The notes beneath the pieces were generated by a model, which saw nothing but the letters and a program-made list of their open reading frames with translations, searched no databases and was not told the DNA's origin. 53,915 nucleotides of DNA from Phycisphaeraceae bacterium (GTDB lineage Bacteria > Planctomycetota > Phycisphaerae > Phycisphaerales > Phycisphaeraceae): assembly GCA_020849625.1 (NCBI GenBank), contig JADLFV010000099.1, forward strand, positions 1-53,915, written 5' to 3'. Each line of letters begins with the position of its first letter. Position 1 is the first letter of the stretch. The translations under genes and the position numbers were made by a program. Shown piece by piece: positions 40,801-47,612 of this stretch.

Positions 40801-41448
40801 GCCCGCGACGCACTGACCCGCGACACCTCGCTGGCCAGCGTATCCAACTTCTCCGCCTCCGTTTCCGACACCATGAAGCAGCAGGCCATCGCCGCCGTGG
40901 TGCTCTCACTGTTGGCGGTGGTGGTCTATATCTGGTTCCGCTTCGGCAGCATCCGCTATGGGCTGGCGGCGATCGCTGCGTTGGTGCATGACGTGACCAT
41001 CGCCCTGGGCATGGTGGCCGCCAGCGCCTGGATCTATCACTTGCTGGGCGACAACGTCCTGATGATCGAGCCGTTCAAGGTCAACATCGCCATCGTGGCC
41101 GCCATGCTGACGATCATCGGCTATTCGCTCAACGACACGATCATCGTCTTCGACCGCATCCGTGAAAACCGCGGCCGCCTCAGCTACGCCACGCCCGCCA
41201 TCATCAACGACTCGATCAACCAGACCATCAGCCGAACCGTGCTGACCAGCGGCACGACCATGCTGGCCCTGGTGGTGCTGTACGCGGTGGGCGGTCCGGG
41301 CGTGCACGGCTTCGCCTTCGCCATGATCGTGGGCATCATCGTGGGCACCTACAGCTCGATCGCCATCGCCGCCCCCCTGCTGCTGCTGCACAAATGGCCG
41401 CAGCAGTACATCGACAAAGCCACCGGCAAGGTCGAAACGCCGGAGTGA
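37831..41448 (+). CDS. secDF: Protein translocase SecDF fusion
   Basis: This 1205-residue protein joins SecD (residues 1 to ~650) and SecF (from ~670), which use the proton gradient to complete protein export. SecD starts [19 protein letters not shown] and ends with RND-type helices including [29 protein letters not shown], with the key Asp. SecF begins [20 protein letters not shown] and has [27 protein letters not shown]. The P1 region of SecD contains a long charged, coiled-coil-prone insert (~120-270). The SecF periplasmic loop carries another (~750-900), so the protein is larger than most SecDF. It follows yajC, as in many bacteria. Confidence 0.94.
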   Translation: [1205 protein letters not shown]

Positions 41449-41609
41449 TCGAGGTTGCCACGAGCCATACGTCATGTTTGGCCGCATTGTGAAATTGACG
41501 GTTGTTGGCGTAGATGATCCGCAGGTGCAGGATGATATCCTCATCCGGATTCGCCGCAGCCGGCAACGGCCTCGCAATTTGTGCCCCCGCATCAAGTGGT
41601 GGCTGAGAC

Positions 41610-41795
41610 GTGGTTGGAAAGCCGTGCATACGGGGGCTGCGCATCACCGTCTATGATGTGCTGGAGTACCTGGCGGCGGGCATGAGCGAGCAGCAGATTC
41701 TCGCGGAACTGCCCGACTTCGAACGCGAAGACATTCTGGCCTGTCTGGCGTTTGCGGCCGATCGGGAACGCCGGCTCATGGCGCGATCGGCATGA
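41610..41795 (+). pseudogene. DUF433 antitoxin-like gene, 5' damaged and lacking its toxin
   Basis: The 61 codons give VVGKPCIRGLRITVYDVLEYLAAGMSEQQILAELPDFEREDILACLAFAADRERRL, almost the whole DUF433 domain (VapB-like antitoxin of the DUF5615/Mut7-C systems). The usual first ~12 residues (xRITxxPxVM) are missing in this frame; a TGA stands at 41604-41606, and a similar R-I start appears in another frame at about 41588. At the 3' end ATGA (41791-41794) would start the partner toxin, but only Met-Lys remains before palindromic repeats. It may still be expressed from GTG 41610, but its system is dead. Confidence 0.7.
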
Positions 41796-41813
41796 AGCAC
41801 GTCGGTCCGAGCC

Positions 41814-41910
41814 TGCCCGGACACGAATCAGCATCCAACACTTGTCCGGGCAAGCCCGGATCTACCGCTTGGCACATGATCGACGGCATGGTCGCTTAAG
41901 CGACCATGCC
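41814..41910. repeat. Hairpin cluster: TGCCCGGACA inverted repeat and a perfect 26-base palindrome
   Basis: TGCCCGGACA at 41814-41823 pairs with 41843-41852 across a 19-base loop. A perfect 26-base palindrome centred on CTTAAG occupies 41885-41910 (GGCATGGTCGCTT and its complement). Together they fill the place where the antitoxin's partner gene would be. Confidence 0.85.
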
Positions 41911-42006
41911 AAAGCGCGGATTGAGGGCGCTATACTTGAAGCAGGCGGGGTCATTGACTGTCATCAACCATCATGCGAGGGCGGGTGTTTGCGGAAAGGC
42001 AAAACG

Positions 42007-42450
42007 ATGCCGAGCACCATCCAGCTTCACCGCGTGCTGCGTGCCAGCCCCGAGCGGGTTTATCGCGCTTTTCTCGATGCCGACGCCATGACCAAGTGGC
42101 TGCCGCCCAACGGCTTTACCTGCAAGGTCCATCACCTGGACGCCAAAGTCGGCGGCCGATTCAAGATGTCGTTCACCAATTTCACCACCGGCAAGAGCCA
42201 TTCCTTCGGCGGCGAATTCCTGGAACTAAAGCCCCACGAGCGGATTCGATACACGGACGAATTCGATGATCCCAACCTGCCGGGAACAATCCAGGTCACG
42301 ATCACGCTCAAGCCTGTCACCGTCGGCACGGAGTTGAACATCACGCAGGCCGGTATCCCGGACGTGATCCCGCCCGAAGCCTGTTACCTGGGCTGGCAGG
42401 AGTCGCTGATCCTGCTGGCCAAACTGGTCGAGGCGGAGATTGCGGATTAG
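42007..42450 (+). CDS. SRPBCC/AHSA1-family protein
   Basis: This 147-residue START-like protein begins at ATG 42007 (MPSTIQLHRVLRASPERVYRAFLDADAMTKWLPPNGF), the usual Aha1-C/SRPBCC N-terminus. The later block GGEFLELKPHERIRYTDEFDDP and the C-terminal helix LGWQESLILLAKLVEAEI complete the helix-grip fold. These proteins bind hydrophobic ligands; none can be named. Upstream in-frame sequence to 41752 is repeat-derived and unlikely to be translated. It is followed by a hairpin shared with the converging rsmJ gene. Confidence 0.85.
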   Translation: MPSTIQLHRVLRASPERVYRAFLDADAMTKWLPPNGFTCKVHHLDAKVGGRFKMSFTNFTTGKSHSFGGEFLELKPHERIRYTDEFDDPNLPGTIQVTITLKPVTVGTELNITQAGIPDVIPPEACYLGWQESLILLAKLVEAEIAD

Positions 42451-42475
42451 CGGCCAAGGCATGACCATCGCCCAT

Positions 42476-42527
42476 GTTTAGCCGCCGAGCTTGCTCGGCA
42501 ATGGGCGAGCAAGCTCGCCCGCTAAAC
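42476..42527. terminator. Probable bidirectional hairpin terminator between converging genes
   Basis: GTTTAGC at 42476-42482 pairs with GCTAAAC at 42521-42527. Inside stand two compact hairpins, CCGAGC/GCTCGG and GGGCGAGC/GCTCGCCC. It lies 25 bases after the SRPBCC stop and contains the rsmJ stop codon, so it could end transcription from both sides. There is no T-run, so the role is inferred from position and structure. Confidence 0.5.
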
Positions 42528-43352
42528 TGCACCTTCGTGCCTCTGCGATATATTTTCCGCGGGGATGTACACGTCATAGCGCACCGCCTGACCCTTGTGT
42601 GAAACCTTCGGCGGCAGGTCGGCCAGCGGCGCGGCGCGCAGCGGGCGTTTGACGACGACGCGCTTGCTCGCAGCTTTCATCGCGACGGATAACAACGCAG
42701 CAGCATCCTCATCTTCACCGGCCAGCAGGCGCAGCACACGCAGGGGGCGGCGCTCCAGCGTTTTTCTTCCGGGTGCGAACATCGGATCGAGGTAAACGAC
42801 CTCAGCCTGTAAATCTTTGAGCAGCGTGATGCTGTCGCCGTGGAGGACGCGGATCGGGTATCGGGTATCGGGATTCGGGATTCGGGTTTCGCAAGCGTGG
42901 TCTTCTACCCGATACCCGATACCCGAACCCCGATACCCGACCACCGCATCTTCCAGCAGCGCCGCCATGGCGCCGTTGCGTTCGATGGCGGTGACGCGGC
43001 AGCCGACACTGGCCAGCAGGTGGGCATCCTGTCCGAAGCCGGCGGTGGCGTCGATGATGGATGGGCGCGGCTCGTGGCTGCCCTTGTGGATGCCGACGGC
43101 CTTGAGCAGCGGTTGTGTCAAGCGGGCGCCCTGGGGCGAAAGCACATTGCGCTTCGACCAGTCGCAGGTGATGGGCAGGCCACGCGAAAGCTCGCCGCGC
43201 ATCACGTGCAGGCTGCGGCCGGCCTGCCCGACGATCAGGCGCAGGTCGCAGGTCTCATCGTTCAGCGGCAGATGAAAACGGGCGGCAACGTCCGCAGCGG
43301 CGCGATCGAAGGCGTCGGACTCGGCGAACACGCTGACTCTTGCGTCAGACAT
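42522..43352 (-). CDS. rsmJ: 16S rRNA (guanine-1516-N2)-methyltransferase RsmJ-like
   Basis: This 276-residue class I methyltransferase belongs to the RsmJ/YhiQ family. Signature blocks are PSIIDATAGFGQDAHLLASVGCRVTAIERN (SAM-binding loop), VLHGDSITLL, and the catalytic VVYLDPMFAPGRKTLERRPLRVLR. The C-terminal KRVVVKRPLRA and RYDVYIP are also typical. Between LLEDA and RVLHGDS about 31 residues (GYRGSGIGYRV...IPNPDTRYPI) come from an in-frame inverted repeat at 42849-42942, lengthening the protein relative to the ~250 residues usual for RsmJ. It follows the RNase Z-like gene by three bases, so the two form an operon. Confidence 0.85.
   Translation of the reverse strand: MSDARVSVFAESDAFDRAAADVAARFHLPLNDETCDLRLIVGQAGRSLHVMRGELSRGLPITCDWSKRNVLSPQGARLTQPLLKAVGIHKGSHEPRPSIIDATAGFGQDAHLLASVGCRVTAIERNGAMAALLEDAVVGYRGSGIGYRVEDHACETRIPNPDTRYPIRVLHGDSITLLKDLQAEVVYLDPMFAPGRKTLERRPLRVLRLLAGEDEDAAALLSVAMKAASKRVVVKRPLRAAPLADLPPKVSHKGQAVRYDVYIPAENISQRHEGAV
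42849..42942. repeat. In-frame inverted repeat of GGGTATC words inside rsmJ
   Basis: Bases 42854-42872 and 42908-42926 are exactly complementary over 19 bases, made of the same 7-base word as the tgt and yajC-secDF copies. Variants GGGATTC and GGGTTTC extend the left arm. The element keeps the reading frame and adds about 31 codons. Confidence 0.92.
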
Positions 43353-43355
43353 GGT

Positions 43356-44297
43356 TCAACTGGCAACGTTGTTGTTGGCGTTGACTGCTGCCTCGGCCTC
43401 GGCCTGCAATTTCTGCTGCTCGTAGCGGGCTTTGTTGGTTCGGCCGTCCATCAGGATGAACAGGCGATCGCGATGTTTGGCGGGCACCGCATCATAGATC
43501 GCCTTGCGGGCGGCCCCGATGTGCGTTCGCCTTGATAGGTGCGTCAACACCACCGCCTCGGCTTTGCTGGCTTCCAACAGTTTGACGATGTGGTCCAGGT
43601 GCAGGTGTTTGCCGACGCCGGCCCGATCGCGGTGATCAGACTCGATGAAGGTGCATTCGGTGATCAGAATCTTGGCGCCGAGCACGTCGGGGCGCTCGAA
43701 GTGCGGGCCCCAACTGGTGTCGCCGGTGTAGCAGACCAGGGGGATTTCCAGGATGCGGGTGATCTCGGTGCCGCTGCTCTTGAGTTCGACGAGTTTTTCC
43801 TGGGGCAGACCGACGTATTCCTCGCGCAGTTTGCTGCGCTTTTCTATGACGACGTAGCCCAGCGAGGACACGGTGTGGATGGTGGCGAACGCGCGCAGGA
43901 AATGATGGTTCTTGATTTCGACCATCTGCTCGGGCTCGAGGCCGACGATGCGATGGGCGGTGCGCTGGTTTTCGACGCCGACCCACGCGGCCATGAGATT
44001 GAGCAGCGGCTTCTCCAGCGAGATGGGGCAATAGACGGTGCCGCTGGGCATGTCCTGGAAATGGCGCTGCGAGAAGTAGTAGGCGATGCCGGCCGCGTGA
44101 TCCATGTGGCCGTGAGTCAGCGCGACGTGATCGCAGGCCAGCATGGGTTTGGCGGCGCGGCCGAGGTCGAAGCAGACATTCAACTCCGGCGCCATGACGA
44201 AACTTTCTTCGCCGGCCACGGAGATGCCCTGAATGCGAAAGGGATGAATGTAGAGAAAGCCGAGCTGCGGCTGACGGGGAGGTTCGCTGGGAATCAT
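43356..44297 (-). CDS. RNase Z-like metallo-beta-lactamase-fold hydrolase
   Basis: This 313-residue protein has the MBL metal motif THGHMDHAAGI, a second ligand block CYTGDTSWGP, and ECTFIESDHRDRAGVGKHLHLDH followed by LTHLSRRTH, the order seen in RNase Z/ElaC-type enzymes that trim tRNA 3' ends. The C-terminus is charged and Ala-rich. Compared with classical RNase Z the early region (MIPSEPPRQPQLGFLYIHPFRIQG) lacks the usual GTG/S start, so it may be a divergent branch acting on other phosphodiesters. It leads a two-gene minus-strand operon with rsmJ; both are plausible RNA-processing genes. Confidence 0.78.
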   Translation of the reverse strand: MIPSEPPRQPQLGFLYIHPFRIQGISVAGEESFVMAPELNVCFDLGRAAKPMLACDHVALTHGHMDHAAGIAYYFSQRHFQDMPSGTVYCPISLEKPLLNLMAAWVGVENQRTAHRIVGLEPEQMVEIKNHHFLRAFATIHTVSSLGYVVIEKRSKLREEYVGLPQEKLVELKSSGTEITRILEIPLVCYTGDTSWGPHFERPDVLGAKILITECTFIESDHRDRAGVGKHLHLDHIVKLLEASKAEAVVLTHLSRRTHIGAARKAIYDAVPAKHRDRLFILMDGRTNKARYEQQKLQAEAEAAVNANNNVAS

Positions 44298-44730
44298 GAG
44301 GTTGCATTCCGGCGGCCGAGGGTGAAAAGGTCATCAAGCAGCTTCGACCGCCGGTCAGCCGCAGAAAATAAGACGACAATGCAACATGGCCCGTGTCAAC
44401 GGGTCTTGCCGCAGGCAGCGACGTTCGCTGCCGTCAACAAAAGCCATTATCTGCTTGCAGGGAGCGGTTGTAAAGCATGAACTGCCGTGGACGCACAAAC
44501 ACCAAATATATTCGCATTTTAGTGGAAATCCTAATGCCAAAGTGGGAAAATATTCACCATGTTCGTCGCATACAGGTCCGTCATCCGGTCGGGCGTGTTA
44601 CGACTTGCGACACCCATCTGTTGTTCGATGTCCAAGGCAAGGGCGCCTGTGGTGGTGTTCCTGCTGGTTCAGTACCGATGTGAAGCTGACCATACCCAGC
44701 GCTAAAGCGGTTCGATTGGAAAGCTCGACT
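44298..44730. other. Non-coding region between the RNase Z-like and regulator genes
   Basis: No gene is supported. A compact hairpin (GGCAGCGA/TCGCTGCC) stands at 44414-44432. The stretch 44505-44560 is AT-rich and is the likely place for a regulator promoter, but no clear -35/-10 pair was found. A 68-codon open frame at 44477-44683 shows no protein-like pattern. Confidence 0.45.
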
Positions 44731-45393
44731 GTGAGCCAGACCAGTGACAAAGTTTACATCGTGGAGGACGACCGTTCGATCCGCCACGCGCTGCGCGAGC
44801 TGGTGGAGGCTGAGGGCTTCACCGCGCAAACCTTCAGCAGTGCGGAAGAACTGTTCGCGTCCACACCATTAAACACGCACGGGGCCGGGGAGTGCATGCT
44901 GCTCGATATCCATCTTCCGGGCGCCAGCGGGATGTCGGTGCTGGAGAAGCTGTCCGGTCGCCAGCCGAAGCTGCCGGTGATTCTGATCAGCGGACACGCG
45001 GACGTATCGCTGACGGTCAAGGCCATGCAGTTCGGCGCCCTGGACGTGATCGAAAAGCCGTTCCGCGGAAGTGAGTTGCTGGCCCGCGTGCACGATGCGG
45101 TTGCCCAGAGCCGACATCACATCAAGCAACACCTGAAAGCCACTGATCTGCGCCAGCGCTACCAGCGATTGACCAAGCGCGAGCGGCAGGTGATGAGTGC
45201 CGTGGTGCGCGGCCTGCTCAACAAGCAGACCGCCCGCGAGCTGAACCTGTCCACCAAAACCATCGAGGTGCATCGCTCGCGCATGATGGAGAAGATGGAA
45301 GCGGTGAGCGTCGCCGATCTGGTGCGCATATCCCTGGACCTGGAGCGGAACGGCTGGCTGGAATCGGAGTCTCAAAGCGATGCCAGCAGTTGA
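44731..45393 (+). CDS. FixJ/NarL-type response regulator (receiver + LuxR HTH)
   Basis: This 220-residue regulator probably starts at GTG 44731, where homology begins (KVYIVEDDRSIRHALRELVEAEGF). The receiver has the acidic pair EDD, the phospho-acceptor Asp59 in CMLLDIHLPGASG, a Ser/Thr in ILISGHAD, and Lys in VIEKPFRGSEL. The LuxR-type helix-turn-helix occupies about 150-210 (LTKRERQVMSAVVRGLLNKQTARELNLSTKTIEVHRSRMMEKM). The FixJ-type layout suggests activation by a sensor kinase, but no kinase is adjacent, so it is an orphan here. Its 3' end overlaps the converging proS by 22 bases. Confidence 0.9.
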   Translation: MSQTSDKVYIVEDDRSIRHALRELVEAEGFTAQTFSSAEELFASTPLNTHGAGECMLLDIHLPGASGMSVLEKLSGRQPKLPVILISGHADVSLTVKAMQFGALDVIEKPFRGSELLARVHDAVAQSRHHIKQHLKATDLRQRYQRLTKRERQVMSAVVRGLLNKQTARELNLSTKTIEVHRSRMMEKMEAVSVADLVRISLDLERNGWLESESQSDASS

Positions 45394-47261
45394 GCGATCC
45401 GCGCCGCCGCTGAATCGGGGGCGACCTTCTCATTGATCCTGCCGTTGCGCGATTTGACCTCGACCATGCCTTCAGACAGGCCTTTTTCGCCGATGGTAAC
45501 GCGCAGAGGCACGCCGATCAGGTCCGCATCCTTGAATTTCACGCCCGGTCGCTCGTCGCGGTCGTCGATCAGGACATCCGTACCAGCCGCCTCCATTTCC
45601 GCGGCCAGATTGTCCGTCACATCCTTGACCTGCCCGTCGTACTTGATCGGCACCAGCAGCACATCGAACGGCGCCAGCGCCCGCGGCCAGATGATGCCGT
45701 TGTCGTCATGGCCCTGCTCGTTTTCGATGGCGCTGGCGAGAATGCGATTGACCCCGATGCCGTAGCAGCCCATCATCGGCTTGACCGGCTCGTTGTTCTC
45801 ATTGACCACGGTGACCTCAAGTGCCTCGGTGTATTTGTACCCGAGCTTGAAGATGTGCCCGATCTCGATGCCCTTGGTGACCTTCAATGTCCCGCCCCCG
45901 CGATCCTCCGGAGCCGGATCGCCTTCCACGGCATTGCGGATGTCGGTGATCTGTGTGTGGTGAATCAGATTAAGTATGTCACATGTGATGGGACCATCAT
46001 GATCATTCCAGCCAAACTCACGTCGCATGCAATAATGACGCACATGGTAATTGACTCGATTGCCACCAGTTACCCAAAAGCCACCATTTGCTGCTTCATA
46101 ATCAAAAATGTTCCAAATCCTTGCCTGTAATTTGGGTTCTGTAACTGAGCCGACAAAGTGAGGGCCGATGAATCCAAGAGGAATACCTAAATCTTGTGCC
46201 CTTTCATCAGATATCGGGGCAACCTCCACGCGTAGCACATCAATATTATGTTTGTATTGCTGTTCTATGTGATGGCGCACTTTCCCATCATTAACTTCAC
46301 GATCACCTCTAACTACCGCAATCCATATTGCCCAATCGTCACCTGTTCGCTTGTATACACGAATCTCGTATACGCGTGTCTTTAGAGTGTTTTCTGGCTT
46401 GAGTTTTCCACCTCCTGCGAATTCTTTCCATTGCGCACATAGATCGTCAATTGATTTACAATCAGGTGTGTAGATTTCTTGGAGGCCACCAGTTGGCGCG
46501 GCGTTAATGTCAAATGTGCGCTTACCCGTTTCGCATTTTTCCACGTTGGCGGCATAACCCGCATCGTTCTGCAGGATCACGTCCTCGCCGGTGGGTGAGG
46601 GGCACATGAACTCGTGCGACGCGCTACCGCCGATGGGGCCGGACTCGGCTTCGACCACCATGTAGGGGATGCCGCAGCGCTGGAAGATTTTGCAATACGC
46701 GCCGTGCATGGCGTCGTAGGTTTCACTGAGGCTGCCGCTTCCGGGCGGGCCATCGAGATTCAGATGGAACGAGTAGGCGTCCTTCATCTGGAACTCGCGC
46801 GAGCGCAGCACGCCGAAGCGGGGGCGGAACTCGTCGCGGAACTTGGTTTGAATCTGGTAGAGAACCTTGGGCAGGTCTTTGTAGGATTCGATGTAGGCGG
46901 AGACCAGTTCGGTGATCACTTCCTCGTGCGTGGGGCCGAGGGCGTGTTCTCGGCCGTGGCGGTCTTTGACCACGAACAGGTTCTGGCCGTAGGCGATGCG
47001 GCGGCCGGTGCGCTCCCACAGTTCGATCGGCTGCATGGCGGGCAGGAACACCTCGGCGGCGCCGATGGCGTCCATCTCCTCGCGCACGATCTGCATGGCT
47101 TTGCGCAGGGATCGCCAGCCCAGCGGCAGATAGTCATACACGCCGGCCGAGAGCTTGCGCAGGTAGCCGGCCCGCAGCATGAGTTGATGCGATGGCACCT
47201 CCGCCTCGGCGGGCACCTGGCGCAGGGTGGGAATGAGCGTCTTGGTCCAGTAGGTGGGCAT
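45372..47261 (-). CDS. proS: Prolyl-tRNA synthetase (bacterial type with editing domain)
   Basis: This 629-residue class II synthetase attaches proline to tRNA-Pro. ATG 47261 begins MPTYWTKTLIPTLRQVPAEAE; the longer frame to 47309 is unsupported. Catalytic blocks are LRAGYLRKLSAGVYDYLPLG, ERTGRR, LGPTHEEVITELV, FRDEFRPRFGVLRSREFQMKDAYSFH, and late MMGCYGIGVNRIL (motif 3). The anticodon-binding domain ends the protein. The insertion/editing domain between motifs 2 and 3 spans about 230-430. Bases ~45960-46555, which encode this domain, are distinctly AT-rich (two 60-base lines counted at 43-45% GC, against 70% in a flanking line). The patch has sharp borders and points to a replaced segment. 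The frame is intact. Confidence 0.94.
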   Translation of the reverse strand: MPTYWTKTLIPTLRQVPAEAEVPSHQLMLRAGYLRKLSAGVYDYLPLGWRSLRKAMQIVREEMDAIGAAEVFLPAMQPIELWERTGRRIAYGQNLFVVKDRHGREHALGPTHEEVITELVSAYIESYKDLPKVLYQIQTKFRDEFRPRFGVLRSREFQMKDAYSFHLNLDGPPGSGSLSETYDAMHGAYCKIFQRCGIPYMVVEAESGPIGGSASHEFMCPSPTGEDVILQNDAGYAANVEKCETGKRTFDINAAPTGGLQEIYTPDCKSIDDLCAQWKEFAGGGKLKPENTLKTRVYEIRVYKRTGDDWAIWIAVVRGDREVNDGKVRHHIEQQYKHNIDVLRVEVAPISDERAQDLGIPLGFIGPHFVGSVTEPKLQARIWNIFDYEAANGGFWVTGGNRVNYHVRHYCMRREFGWNDHDGPITCDILNLIHHTQITDIRNAVEGDPAPEDRGGGTLKVTKGIEIGHIFKLGYKYTEALEVTVVNENNEPVKPMMGCYGIGVNRILASAIENEQGHDDNGIIWPRALAPFDVLLVPIKYDGQVKDVTDNLAAEMEAAGTDVLIDDRDERPGVKFKDADLIGVPLRVTIGEKGLSEGMVEVKSRNGRINEKVAPDSAAARIAQLLASL

Positions 47262-47612
47262 AGGGCGGCTATGGTAGCAATTTGCACCAGACCGCTTATC
47301 TGAAAGCACACCTTACCCAGTCTGCCAGGCTGATGCTTCCCGTTAGCCCGCTGTTAAGTAGCGGTCACACAAGATGATGCCAATCGTGTTGTAACCACCA
47401 CGGCAACGACGGAAAACCATTGACGAAAACCTTTTAATTATTACAATTCCAGTCAATCTGTAAGGGAGTGGGTTCCATCTGACAATCCCAAACACCCGGA
47501 ATCGGCCCCCGGAATCGGGTTCCAGGTCGGCGATGCTGAAATCGGCTTTCAGCCTCGCGGGTGATAGAGGTCGTGCGAGTGTTCCTGTACGTTATGTGGG
47601 AGTGCATAAGTC
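47262..47612. other. Intergenic leader of the beta-rich PEP-CTERM gene
   Basis: No gene is seen. A promoter lies at 47420-47447, giving a leader of about 160 bases. The leader contains a hairpin GCTGAAA/TTTCAGC at 47535-47553 and the window-wide word CCCCCGGAA at about 47507. No known riboswitch was recognised. Confidence 0.45.
47420..47447 (+). promoter_or_regulatory. Sigma70-like promoter (TTGACG-16-TACAAT)
   Basis: TTGACG at 47420-47425 and TACAAT at 47442-47447 are separated by 16 bases in an AT-rich patch. It is oriented toward the PEP-CTERM gene starting at 47613. Confidence 0.55.

Noticed and set aside
41474..41656. Small open frame after secDF
   Set aside because: It runs out of frame through the start of the DUF433 domain and has no ribosome site or family resemblance.
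44477..44683. 68-codon open frame in the regulator leader
   Set aside because: No protein-like pattern, no ribosome site, and it lies in an AT-rich leader.
44690..44735. tRNA-like GGTTCGATT before the regulator gene
   Set aside because: No acceptor stem, anticodon loop or closing CCA-side pairing could be fitted. No tRNA or rRNA gene was recognised anywhere in the window.
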